This document shows positions 17,601 to 25,052 of a stretch of 64,000 bases of DNA, piece by piece. A program made the position numbers and the translations under genes. Numbering within the stretch: position 1 is the stretch's first letter; every line of letters starts with the position of its first letter. The notes under the pieces are model-generated. The model made no database searches. It saw nothing but the letters and a program-made list of their open reading frames with translations, and had not been told where the DNA came from. The stretch spans positions 124,001 to 188,000 of the forward strand of contig NZ_BDUC01000002.1 of NCBI RefSeq assembly GCF_002218085.1, in the 5' to 3' direction. This DNA comes from Tolypothrix sp. NIES-4075 (GTDB lineage Bacteria > Cyanobacteriota > Cyanobacteriia > Cyanobacteriales > Nostocaceae).

Positions 17601-17919
17601 ATAATGGACAAATTCGCCGCCAAAGTTCATGACCGAATACCAGTAAGATCGTGATTCCTATCGGCAGAACCATTGCCCAAAATATGCGTCCTCCCATCCC
17701 ATATGGCTGTTGGGGTAGACACACACCCTGAACTTTAACGCAAGTTGATGGGTCGAGGTATTTCTCTGGATGGAGATGAAAAGGACTAATGATATTACTT
17801 GGGTCTGTGAACCTAATTGAAATTGGATCGTAGAATAAGGAAAATATTAACGTCAGCCAGCCAATTGCTAATAGCCACCTGACGAGATGCATTTTTTTTT
17901 CTTCAATTTGACTAATCAT
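14632..17919 (-). CDS. Polytopic Fe-S membrane protein with FHA and cyclic-nucleotide-binding domains
   Basis: 1095 residues. The N-terminal ~440 residues are membrane helices with cysteine motifs of the NapH/NosR-like type: ELWRRICPLYF, WCQYFCPMAPVQ and ACVSCQSPCID, consistent with Fe-S clusters on the cytoplasmic side. A long helical region follows, with a HEAT-like stretch (DVDPLVQAACLYALHQSNPS). An FHA domain lies at about 858-938 (IQVGRGHENDIVIPDNRVSR, SSNGVRIG). A cNMP-binding domain is at about 965-1075 (SSGQTIGELEVLTHSQYAAT). This looks like an electron-transfer protein gated by phosphopeptide and cyclic nucleotide. It shares the FHA theme with the ferredoxin reductase at 12334, and a nucleotide cyclase is encoded at 25049. 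Function unproven. Confidence 0.87.
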   Translation of the reverse strand: MISQIEEKKMHLVRWLLAIGWLTLIFSLFYDPISIRFTDPSNIISPFHLHPEKYLDPSTCVKVQGVCLPQQPYGMGGRIFWAMVLPIGITILLVFGHELWRRICPLYFFSQIPRALGIQRKRKVVSSTGNVRLEMAGIEKESWLGRNYLYLQLGLFYLGLNIRILFVNGDRIAMAIFLLFTIFSAITVGFLYKGRSWCQYFCPMAPVQMFYTGPRGLLGTDAHDKPPQSITQSTCRTVDSSGQEKSACVSCQSPCIDIDAERSYWEGITKPDQKILFYSYFGLMLGFYFFYFLYAGNWDYYYSGAWTHEEGQLRTLFNPGFYLFNQAIAIPKLIAAPLTLAVFAIASYFITVALEKAYRAYLHSKNKYLNEEQVLHVIFVLCVFVSFNVFFMFGGRPNISLLPGWGILVLNGFIVIVSSLWVYRSFNRSRERYSRESLANNLRRQLNKLAVDWSKLLEGRSLQDLIPDEVYVLAKVLPGFKRADRVQVYKGVLREALEEGKVSSAGSLEVLKDMRKELNVTDEEHYAVLAELGVEDYTLLEPQKLRSRETQLRIEGYRRASELLIQQLLESGTPLQEAIERRQNQIRELRQEYAITPDEHEQVFAEMFNQDGPLLQKAEVLLTQLQDLAVQGQMLYNSVPNPQAPVYVLLREAVQEKKKLITTQLFRILELLGDSPEAFNIGRSIGVLAANVIEEILQSNDEQSRWQNRLSPRIISSLRQQDQLTQPVPISTQLGVTNNYSEQQTESYSFNSAPTHLRGERTQSTEAINDVLLALLQDVDPLVQAACLYALHQSNPSVAFAEARQLLDAKQNKDWLVQETAQIILGQSHQANGSANVPTLVAQIRANKRTEKRIFQQPTIQVGRGHENDIVIPDNRVSRQHAIFYVDEKGVSIKDLGSSNGVRIGKEHIHDQQKQLKSGDFVRFSGGDDLVIHIQWEMRPLHQNTITESVGTLEKLLWLYDSNFFQDIKANALIELARNSEVRIYHPQQEICKEGRPALELIVLIDGEAKVLPSNTGKGMTISSGQTIGELEVLTHSQYAATVVAGEVRIRSLAIKAKDFEAVLSQDPLLTTNVLKMVSVRLQQSLGQIAAVTQI

Positions 17920-18097
17920 CTGCTGCCTGCTTCTCTATAGCAAGATATAAAAAACAGTCATGATTTTGCACGCGAAGACGAGCAAAACGCTCGTCTCCTA
18001 TGCAGAGTAAGTATAATAACTTACTCTTTTGGAGCTTTCATAAAATGAAAGCAAGGACTGAGATAATACTACAACTTCTCGGAATAAATTTCGGAAA

Positions 18098-19246
18098 TTA
18101 CTGGTTTTTGCAACATTCTATTAATGGTGCGTCGGCAATTCCCCCCAAATTTACTGATCGCAGCAAATCTTGCCAGTCAGTTTTTAATTCGGCATCATTA
18201 GGACGTTGACGCCTTAACTGCCAAAGATTTGTCAAAGCATCGGTGAAGGAGCCAGACAAGGCATAGATATTAGCACGCTCCCGCATATTTGAAGATGCTA
18301 AATCTCTTTGTAATTTTTCATCTGGTGCTAGCCGAACAATTGAGCCTTGCACAACTAAGTCTCGGCTGCGCTCTTTTTGATCGCACACCGCTGAGAAAAA
18401 CCAACGATAGGTTTTGCCAATCTTGAGTTCTGGAGTTGAATTAGCAGGTATTACGCTGACAATTCCTGATTTTGCTGGAGTTTTAAAAGTTGCTTTATTA
18501 ATTACCTCCTGGTTTTCATCTTGTATAACTAGTTCTAGTGCTTGAGCATTAGTTTGGGGAACGTAGAAAAATAATTGAGGATGAGAGAAAGTTGTTATTT
18601 CAGGATCTTCTAAGGGTGCAAGAGCAATAACTTGTTGATTGCTGGATGTGCAGGAATTTACTCCCCTAGTTCCTGCTGATACCCGCCTACGTGGTATACC
18701 TAACCCTGCTGGAGGATTGAATGTTCTACTTCCATTACTTGCACCTGCATTTGTACGATTATTGACGGCAGCACCGGACTGCTCTACCGCCTGAACACTA
18801 GACTGTTGATTATTATTACCTAAACCTATTACCGTTTCGTTGTCTGGTAGTTTTTGCGTCCGCGTTCCTGCGGGGATCAATCGTCCGGGTTGCCCGAAGT
18901 CGAAGTTAGGAGGTATATATAAAATATTGCGTCTTGATTTGCTATTGAGGAGGCGATCGCGTTGGATATAACTTTGAATATTGCCAATAGCGATCGCTGC
19001 ATATGTATCCCCAGGTTTTGCCTGTAATGCTTGTTGGAAATAATTTAAAGCAGCTAAGTAATTTCTTTGCTTTGTGGCATTATAACCCTGTAGCATAGAC
19101 TTAGTATAGTTGCTTTGGCTAGATTTCGCTTGCACCAGCATAATTGTGGAAACATCTGCTGGCATCTTGATGGAGCAGCCAGCAGGTAATACCAAGGCAA
19201 CAATTGCGACAACGCTGATGTATTTTGTCCAGATTTGGTATTTCAC
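18098..19246 (-). CDS. DUF928 lipoprotein with TPR-like segment
   Basis: 382 residues. The N-terminus has a lipobox (VALVLPAGCS). A TPR-like pair follows (AALNYFQQALQAKPGDTYAA). The C-terminal ~210 residues match the cyanobacterial DUF928 pattern: PPAGLGIPRRRVSAGTRG, ALAPLEDPEITTFSHPQLFF and GKTYRWFFSAVCD. DUF928 proteins are exported proteins of unknown function, often found near CHAT, CHASE2 and haemagglutinin-like genes in cyanobacteria, as here. The ATG at 19246 precedes a charged MKYQIW start. Confidence 0.85.
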   Translation of the reverse strand: MKYQIWTKYISVVAIVALVLPAGCSIKMPADVSTIMLVQAKSSQSNYTKSMLQGYNATKQRNYLAALNYFQQALQAKPGDTYAAIAIGNIQSYIQRDRLLNSKSRRNILYIPPNFDFGQPGRLIPAGTRTQKLPDNETVIGLGNNNQQSSVQAVEQSGAAVNNRTNAGASNGSRTFNPPAGLGIPRRRVSAGTRGVNSCTSSNQQVIALAPLEDPEITTFSHPQLFFYVPQTNAQALELVIQDENQEVINKATFKTPAKSGIVSVIPANSTPELKIGKTYRWFFSAVCDQKERSRDLVVQGSIVRLAPDEKLQRDLASSNMRERANIYALSGSFTDALTNLWQLRRQRPNDAELKTDWQDLLRSVNLGGIADAPLIECCKNQ

Positions 19247-19717
19247 GGCTGATGCGCTACTAGTAGCGCTACTGATAGTCTATATTTTACTACAAAATTG
19301 GTGTTTGTGATTCCGCAATTACAATGAGTGAAAATATCAAGGTGTAATTTCCACCCTCTTTTTGAGCGTAAGTGTAAATAAATTAAAATATTAATAAAAT
19401 ATCTAAGTATAATAACGCAAAGTATTTACCAGATAGGCTGTGAGCGTTTGATTGAGGTTAGGGTATGTTTTCGCTTTTATCCGACATCCTGTTGGCGATC
19501 GCGATCGCGTTGCCGCAGGCTAGCCTTCAAAGAAAGGTAGGGTGCGGCAGCAAGACGCTTTTAGTGGTCTGTATCTTAATGAGCGCTTTTGTTCGTAGTA
19601 AGCGATTTATCGCTCAACATCCACAACCAATCAAAAATAATTTGCTGAAGCACTAGCCTGTGGGGTATTTTTGTACTCATTCGGATGCTTTCTTTGGTTC
19701 TCTAATTTCTGCTTCTT
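19247..19717. other. Intergenic region with fused HIP1 sites
   Basis: 470 bp between minus-strand genes. Two HIP1 octamers overlap at 19495-19508 (GCGATCGCGATCGC), followed by a GTTGCCGCAGGCTAGCC block and a small palindrome AGCGATTTATCGCT near 19600. A 63-codon frame at 19465-19656 (+) has no recognisable features and I do not call it. Confidence 0.55.
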
Positions 19718-22099
19718 CTATTGTTTGGGTGCATAGCAGGGAACATAAGTAGACTTTAAACCGTAACGAGTCCCATTGGGTGCATCGGCAATCAGCGTAA
19801 CCTCACCCTTATCATTGAATACCCAGCCAGTTGCCGGAATAATCTCCACCGTATCAGGGCGAGAGGATATGGTTGCTGTAGTTTTTGAACTAGGCTTTTC
19901 ACCTGTGGCAATTAAGCGAGTATCTGACCAAACCACATCACTGCTGAGAAAGTCGTCAGGACTAAGGGGCAACCCACCGCGTCCGGTGACGATAAATTCA
20001 TTAGTTGTTCCTCTATTGCCACCACAGCTTTGAGCAATTTGTCTTGAGACATCGAGGACTTGTGCTGGTAATATAAGTATCTCGCGATTTGGGTCAATAT
20101 CCGGCGTGTTGATTTGTATGGTACCATTTACCCCCAGTTGAGAACTGGCAGTAATGTCACTCTGGGGAGTTTGTCTTTCACGACGCTGGATGCCAAACAG
20201 ACCTTGAGTTGTAATATTAATATTTCCTCCCCGACCCCTGAAAGCATTGGCAGTGATGTCACTATTTTCTTCTAGGAGAGCGACAATCAATTTGGAGTCG
20301 ATATTTATATTGCCACCAGCAACATCCGCACCAAGCTGTGAAGTGTCTGCGTTTGTGGATATCTGACTGTTGTGGCGTAACAACAATAAATCTGCATCGT
20401 TTATTGAAATATTTCCGCCTTGACCTGATGTGGTTTGAGCCGTTAGTTTTCCTGTTGTATCCAACTGAATAGAGCGGGCTTGTATTTGAAGATTACCAGC
20501 ATTCCCCGATCCTAAACTTTCCACAGTCACTTGTGCCCCATCCCGAACAATCAACTCAGGTGTGGTAATCATCAAAGAACCCGCATCTCCAGTACCGCGA
20601 GTCAGAGAAAACAAGCCACTGCCAGACTGACTATTTGGTGCTGTTCCACTTAGTTCAACAGAATCGCTGGCACGTACTGCAAGATTTCCCCCCTTGCCCG
20701 TGCTATTTATACCAGTACTAGCTGTTACCACTGCTCCATCCTCGACAATCAACTGACGTGTGTTAATCGTCAAGGAACCCGCATCTCCACTACTTAGAGT
20801 TTGAGTGAACAAACCGCTAGGCATCCCATTAATTATCGAAGTTCCACTGAGTTTTACCAAATCTGAGGCTGTCACGTTCAACGTTCCCCCCGAACCTTGG
20901 CTACCCACAAAAGCACTAGCTGCTATGTTTGCCCCGTTCTCGACAATTAACTTGGCTGTGTTAATCGTCAAGTTGCCAGCTGCACCTGCACCAAGAGTTT
21001 GAGTGAACAAAGCGCTGGGCAAGCCATCTGCATTAGTTCCCGTCACTTGTACAGATTCAGAGGCATTCACTGTTAAATTTCCCCCTGACCCAGCACCTCT
21101 AGTAGAAGCTGATACTTGCGAGCCATCTTTAATAGTCAACTGTTCAGCCTGGATAGAGATTCCTTTGCCATTTTGACTTCCCCGAGTCTGTGCGACAAGT
21201 CCTGACCCATCAGCAAGGATGACACGGTTGCCTTGCACCTGAATATTGCCGCTGCCTTCGCCTTCGACACTAACACCAACTACCGCACCGCGACTAAGTG
21301 ATATATCACCTAGGGATACGTTATTGGGAAAAATAAAGGGCAGGTTATTACTATCAAGGTTCAACCTGATCGTTCCCTCTCCAAGTATCCCTCCTAAAAT
21401 GATCTGACCAACTGGAGCTGTTAGAAGTCCGCCATCTAGGGTGACATTGCCACCAATTAATGCCAAGGTTTTACCAGGCTCTACCGCTATTCCCCCTTGC
21501 ACTTGAATATCTCTTGCAGTCCTGCCAAATTGCAGCCCAATGGGTACACTCACCGTTAGCAAGGGTGTTGTTTTGGGAGCAGTAGCACTGAATTGGGTAC
21601 CATCAGCAAACTTGATGCTGCTAGCTGTACTACCCACAAAGGAACCACCCAAACTTAGTACACCATTTGGTCCAAAGACAATTCCATTAGGATTAATCAA
21701 AAATAAATTGGCATTAGAAACAGCAGGAGTGCCATCAATCATCTGGAAAGTCCCAAGAGTGCCGAGAATTTCCGAGCGGTTCCTACCCGTCACCCTTGTT
21801 ATAATATTCTGAATATTACTGGGACTCAAAAAAAAGGCGCTGCGTCCTTCACTAACATTAAGTTCCAAAAAACTGTGGAATAGATTGTTACCTCGCCTTG
21901 CTCCACCCATTAACACTTCAGTAGAACCACCAAACTCGTTTGGTACAACACGAGAACTTTCATTTCCTAAAGTGCTATCAGGAATAATGAGGCTTTGGGC
22001 AAAGGCACTATCTGCAAAACCAGAGGCAATTGCCCCACCAATTGCGAAAGAAATTGCTAACCCCAGTTGCCAAAAACAACTGTTCTTATTTTGAAACAT
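19718..22099 (-). CDS. Two-partner-secretion exoprotein (TpsA), complete
   Basis: 793 residues with a signal peptide (GLAISFAIGGAIASGFADSA). The N-terminal TPS/haemagglutination-activity domain (about 35-170) includes NLFHSFLELNVSEGRSAFF, NPNGIVFGPNG and GRNRSEILG, the hallmark segments needed for TpsB recognition. Beta-helix rungs follow (GAGSGGNLTVNASESVQVTG, GDAGSLTINTRQLIVEDGA). The C-terminus again has TGRGGLPLSPDDFLSSDVVW and ATGWVFNDKGEVTLIADAPN. It is a paralogue of the first TpsA, with no transporter gene of its own nearby. The TpsB at 3550 is the candidate exporter (inference). Confidence 0.93.
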   Translation of the reverse strand: MFQNKNSCFWQLGLAISFAIGGAIASGFADSAFAQSLIIPDSTLGNESSRVVPNEFGGSTEVLMGGARRGNNLFHSFLELNVSEGRSAFFLSPSNIQNIITRVTGRNRSEILGTLGTFQMIDGTPAVSNANLFLINPNGIVFGPNGVLSLGGSFVGSTASSIKFADGTQFSATAPKTTPLLTVSVPIGLQFGRTARDIQVQGGIAVEPGKTLALIGGNVTLDGGLLTAPVGQIILGGILGEGTIRLNLDSNNLPFIFPNNVSLGDISLSRGAVVGVSVEGEGSGNIQVQGNRVILADGSGLVAQTRGSQNGKGISIQAEQLTIKDGSQVSASTRGAGSGGNLTVNASESVQVTGTNADGLPSALFTQTLGAGAAGNLTINTAKLIVENGANIAASAFVGSQGSGGTLNVTASDLVKLSGTSIINGMPSGLFTQTLSSGDAGSLTINTRQLIVEDGAVVTASTGINSTGKGGNLAVRASDSVELSGTAPNSQSGSGLFSLTRGTGDAGSLMITTPELIVRDGAQVTVESLGSGNAGNLQIQARSIQLDTTGKLTAQTTSGQGGNISINDADLLLLRHNSQISTNADTSQLGADVAGGNINIDSKLIVALLEENSDITANAFRGRGGNINITTQGLFGIQRRERQTPQSDITASSQLGVNGTIQINTPDIDPNREILILPAQVLDVSRQIAQSCGGNRGTTNEFIVTGRGGLPLSPDDFLSSDVVWSDTRLIATGEKPSSKTTATISSRPDTVEIIPATGWVFNDKGEVTLIADAPNGTRYGLKSTYVPCYAPKQ

Positions 22100-22143
22100 A
22101 TCAAAATTTGCCTCTGAATCAAAAACTGAAAATATCGATCTTC

Positions 22144-22177
22144 ATATCCCCGACTACTTTTACGAAGTCGGGGATAT
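22144..22177 (-). terminator. 12-bp stem hairpin
   Basis: ATATCCCCGACT and AGTCGGGGATAT are exact reverse complements around a 10-nt loop. It lies between the small secreted-protein gene (ends 22245) and the tpsA start (22099), so it may terminate the first or sit in the leader of the second. No T run follows. Confidence 0.5.
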
Positions 22178-22244
22178 TCTATGAAGACGAACTCACTTAA
22201 TGATGAAGATTAACAAAAAGCAGATTGCAAAATGTCTACAGTAA

Positions 22245-22613
22245 TTACCGCACCTGATTTCTAGGGGTATACTGCTGTAGTTGCTGTCTATAGTTTGGAG
22301 CCAGTTGTTCCAGCCTATTTAATGTTGCTGGATCGCCTTGCCTTAGCTTCTGTATTGCTTGTGGATCTTCCCGCTGTAGCTGCTCTATTGCTTGTGGGTT
22401 GAGCTTGTTTATTAGCTGTAGTTGGAATGGTGTTATTCTGCGTGGATTAGGCGGTTCGGGCGTCCATACTGGTGTGATTTTGGGACATGGCTGTCCAGGC
22501 AAACAGGGGGTTGCAAAGGCATACCCTCCACTTGAGGCGACGATCGCTCCACTCATCACTAAAGCACTTATTACTCTCAACTTCCAAAAATTTTGTAGAT
22601 GATTTTCAGTCAT
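22245..22613 (-). CDS. Small secreted protein, hypothetical
   Basis: 122 residues. Start supported by GGGAGG about 11 nt before the ATG at 22613. A signal peptide (ISALVMSGAIVASSGGYAFA, cleaved before TPCLPG) is followed by a Cys pair (CLPGQPC), a Pro-rich stretch (WTPEPPNPRR) and short helical repeats around EQLQREDPQAIQKLRQGDP. It lies upstream of tpsA on the same strand, 145 bp apart. Function unknown; proximity suggests an envelope role. Confidence 0.75.
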   Translation of the reverse strand: MTENHLQNFWKLRVISALVMSGAIVASSGGYAFATPCLPGQPCPKITPVWTPEPPNPRRITPFQLQLINKLNPQAIEQLQREDPQAIQKLRQGDPATLNRLEQLAPNYRQQLQQYTPRNQVR

Positions 22614-22921
22614 ATCAATTTTGCCTCCCTAGAACATTTATGTAATTTTTACGAGAAAACTAAGTTTTAATATATACAAGCGGGATTCTAACGGTAGCAA
22701 AGCGAAAAAGCAAAGTATCTTCAATTAGCAATGAAATCAATTAAATGAGCGGCGATCGCTACCTAACAAGTGTCATAAATAGCTAAGGTTGGTTCAGTTT
22801 ATTAAGAATTGAACCAAATAGTTAAGAATCCAAATCTGCTATTACCAAATCGCTTGAGAATAGAATTATAATTTCATATATTTATCAATGGTAAAATTTT
22901 TTATTAATCTTAATAAAGTAA
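22614..22921. other. AT-rich intergenic region
   Basis: 308 bp between divergently oriented genes. One HIP1 site near 22753. I see no gene, repeat or recognisable regulatory site. Confidence 0.5.
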
Positions 22922-23227
22922 ATGAAACAAATTATTAAAAAAGCCTTGACTTTGGTTTCAGTGTATTACGCCTACATGGTTGAATATCGAGCCGAATTAA
23001 TTTTATGGGTTCTTGCCCGGTCTTTACCGATTATTTTGATGGGTGTTTGGATACAAGCAGTGCGAAATAGAAAGTTCGGTTTGACAGCAGTGGATTTTGC
23101 TCGTTACTTTCTAGCGGTTTTTTTTGTTAGGCAATTTTTTATTCAACAAAAATATTTTATCTTTTCCATAAATAAATTGCGTAGCGCCACAACTAAAGCG
23201 TCGTGGTCTGGGCTTGAAACCTTTTAG
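22922..23227 (+). pseudogene. Truncated ABC-2 family transporter permease
   Basis: The first ~75 residues (SVYYAYMVEYRAELILWVLA, IILMGVWIQAV, FGLTAVDFARYFLAVFFVRQ) match the start of cyanobacterial ABC-2 permeases of about 260 residues. After FFVRQF the family sequence stops, and the frame runs through unrelated residues (FIQQKYFIFSINKLRSATTK) to a stop. No continuation is seen in another frame. I read it as a gene remnant cut by a deletion or insertion. Only the first membrane helices would be made. Confidence 0.75.
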
Positions 23228-23252
23228 CAGGGGAATTATAAATCTCCCCTGC
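23227..23252 (+). terminator. Hairpin GCAGGGGA...TCCCCTGC
   Basis: A perfect 8-bp GC-rich stem with a 10-nt AT loop directly at the stop of the ABC-2 remnant, followed by AAGATCGCTTTCT. A terminator or part of a repeat. Confidence 0.5.
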
Positions 23253-23297
23253 AAGATCGCTTTCTACTAAGAGTGTTTCTTCGGTAAGATATCCGAT

Positions 23298-23597
23298 TCA
23301 ATCACTTCGGCGTTGCCATTGTTGCGGATCGCGTTTAATGTGAAAACAGGCAATAATCACAATTTTATCTTCTTCAATTAGGTAAAAAATTCCGTAGGTA
23401 AATCGACGAATCAAAGCGCGTCGAATTTCTCGATGTACTAAAGGATAACCTGAAAGATTGCGTCCCACAGAAGCTAGACAACTATCAACTGCACGTATAA
23501 ATTCAAAACCCAATCCGGGATTGTGTTCTTCATACCACTCAAAAGCCTCTTCGATATCAAGTTCTGCTTCTGGGCTAATCAATAATTTATAGTTCAT
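23298..23597 (-). CDS. RelE/ParE-family toxin
   Basis: 99 residues. The pattern is that of the ParE/RelE plasmid-stabilisation family: YKLLISPEAELDIEEAFEWY at the start, NPGLGFEFIRAVDSCLASV, then YPLVHREIRRALIRRFTYGI with YLIEEDKIVIIACFHIKRDP. It starts 3 bp after the antitoxin stop, so the two form one unit with the antitoxin first. Whether the target is gyrase or mRNA cannot be read from the sequence. Confidence 0.87.
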   Translation of the reverse strand: MNYKLLISPEAELDIEEAFEWYEEHNPGLGFEFIRAVDSCLASVGRNLSGYPLVHREIRRALIRRFTYGIFYLIEEDKIVIIACFHIKRDPQQWQRRSD

Positions 23598-23599
23598 GA

Positions 23600-23824
23600 T
23601 TAAAAACCCAGCCTTTGCTTCATTTGTTCCCAGCTTGAACCCTGCATTGGGTTTTGGTAGTATTCTTCTAAACGTCGGTCTAATTCTTGCTGTTGAGTTT
23701 CACTGACACGAACTGCCGCAGGTGTGGTGAGGATGCTATCCCACAAATCCTCGGCAAGTTGTATGCGCTCGGCTACACTTAATTGGGAAATGTCAACTTT
23801 CAATAACGAATGCATACTCATCAT
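23600..23824 (-). CDS. Addiction-module antitoxin (RelB-like, TIGR02574 type)
   Basis: 74 residues or slightly fewer, since several ATGs occur in MMSMHSLL. The pattern LKVDISQLSVAERIQLAEDL followed by W-D-S-I and ELDRRLEEYYQNPMQGSSWE is typical of the short 'putative addiction module component' family, which pairs with RelE/ParE toxins. It directly precedes the toxin on the same strand. Confidence 0.85.
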   Translation of the reverse strand: MMSMHSLLKVDISQLSVAERIQLAEDLWDSILTTPAAVRVSETQQQELDRRLEEYYQNPMQGSSWEQMKQRLGF

Positions 23825-24032
23825 ACCAAGGTTTAATATATCTGAATATTCTACCTCTATCGGGAGGAGGATAGGCTATCTCTGTTTTGTTTTTACAAGT
23901 GCGATCGCTTCCAGCGGGCGCTTTGCGCCATCGCATTTGAAAAAGAATCTTTCCCCTAGACGAATTGTAATCAGGGTGTAAAACAGTAATACGGGGAAAA
24001 GCCTGTAAACCTGTAAAAAAAGTATCGAGTCA

Positions 24033-25052
24033 ATGCGCTTGAATCGAGATTTAGAAAAATTAATTTTGACGACGTTGTTTGTCTGCTTGCAAAGTTGTAC
24101 AACCAATCCAACCGATGCTCAATTAAAAGCATGGCGCAAACAAGCAAGCGATCGCAATGCTCAAATTGTGGCAGCTAATACCAACAAAGAAAAGCCGAGT
24201 CAGTGGAATCTTGAAATCCAAGGTGAAACAGCGACGGGAAAACCTGTGGAATTAAATTGGCAACAATTACATGTATTAGCAACCGAACAAGTCAAGACAC
24301 CAGATCCAACTAATATCATCCAGCCGAATCAGGTTTTTGATTTTCGTGGAATTAAAGTCGCTACACTTATAAAACAGTTCGGTGTTGCCAGCGATGTTTC
24401 GGATGTGACTTTTGTTGGCTTTGACTCGTATCATACAACAATACTATTGCAGGATTTGCAAGCATACCCGATTATTTTGGCGATCGCTAAAAATAACAAA
24501 CCAATTAAGCGCGATGAAGGCGGACCGATTTACTTAGTGTTTCCTTTTGCTCAGTATCCCCAACTCCGGCAAAAGTATAACGAAACAAACTGGGCATTTT
24601 ACGTCAGCCATATGATATTCGGTACCGAAAAAGCGCGAGTGCGTGTAAATAAACGCGAACTCGACTTAGCCACCTTGGACAAATTACCCCAAGTCACCAT
24701 TAATGAAACTGTTGGCTACAGGTTAGGCTGGTCGAGTGGCAAAGTTAAACTACATGGAGTACGTCTGCGCGATGTCCTCAAGTTTGCAGGTGAAAAGCTA
24801 CCTGAACAGGGGAAAGTTAAGATTCGTGGTAAGGCGCGATTTTACGATGATGCTGCTAATTTAGTTCGGTTGAGTTATAGTGAAATGCGCGAGTGTGATG
24901 TTATTTTGGCGACAAAATGGGGAAATGAGCGTCAGCTAATTCCGGCGAAAATGGGTGGTCCGGTGACGCTTGCTTTTGGTTCTCAGTGTCCATCCAAAAC
25001 CAACCAAACGCACTGGGTAAAGTTCGTAGAAGAATTAACTACAGCACAATGA
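24033..25052 (+). CDS. Lipoprotein of the molybdopterin-dependent (sulfite oxidase-fold) family
   Basis: 339 residues. Lipobox in FVCLQSCTTN. The rest resembles the oxidoreductase molybdopterin-binding fold: WNLEIQGETATGKPVELNWQ, VFDFRGIKVATLIKQFGVAS, GFDSYHTTILLQDL, then EGGPIYLVFPF and WAFYVSHMIF. A second similar unit follows (LHGVRLRDVLKFAGEKLPEQ ... MGGPVTLAFGSQCP), so the protein looks internally duplicated. I do not see the usual cofactor-ligating Cys in its normal context, so catalysis is uncertain. Its stop overlaps the start of the cyclase gene (ATGA), indicating translational coupling and perhaps a sensory role for this protein. Confidence 0.75.
   Translation: MRLNRDLEKLILTTLFVCLQSCTTNPTDAQLKAWRKQASDRNAQIVAANTNKEKPSQWNLEIQGETATGKPVELNWQQLHVLATEQVKTPDPTNIIQPNQVFDFRGIKVATLIKQFGVASDVSDVTFVGFDSYHTTILLQDLQAYPIILAIAKNNKPIKRDEGGPIYLVFPFAQYPQLRQKYNETNWAFYVSHMIFGTEKARVRVNKRELDLATLDKLPQVTINETVGYRLGWSSGKVKLHGVRLRDVLKFAGEKLPEQGKVKIRGKARFYDDAANLVRLSYSEMRECDVILATKWGNERQLIPAKMGGPVTLAFGSQCPSKTNQTHWVKFVEELTTAQ

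Noticed and set aside
19465..19656. 63-codon plus-strand frame near fused HIP1 sites
   Set aside because: Its sequence is made from repeat pieces and lacks any family signature.
24986..25048. Upstream in-frame start for the cyclase
   Set aside because: It lies inside the preceding gene; the ATGA overlap at 25049 fits translational coupling and a normal N-terminus.
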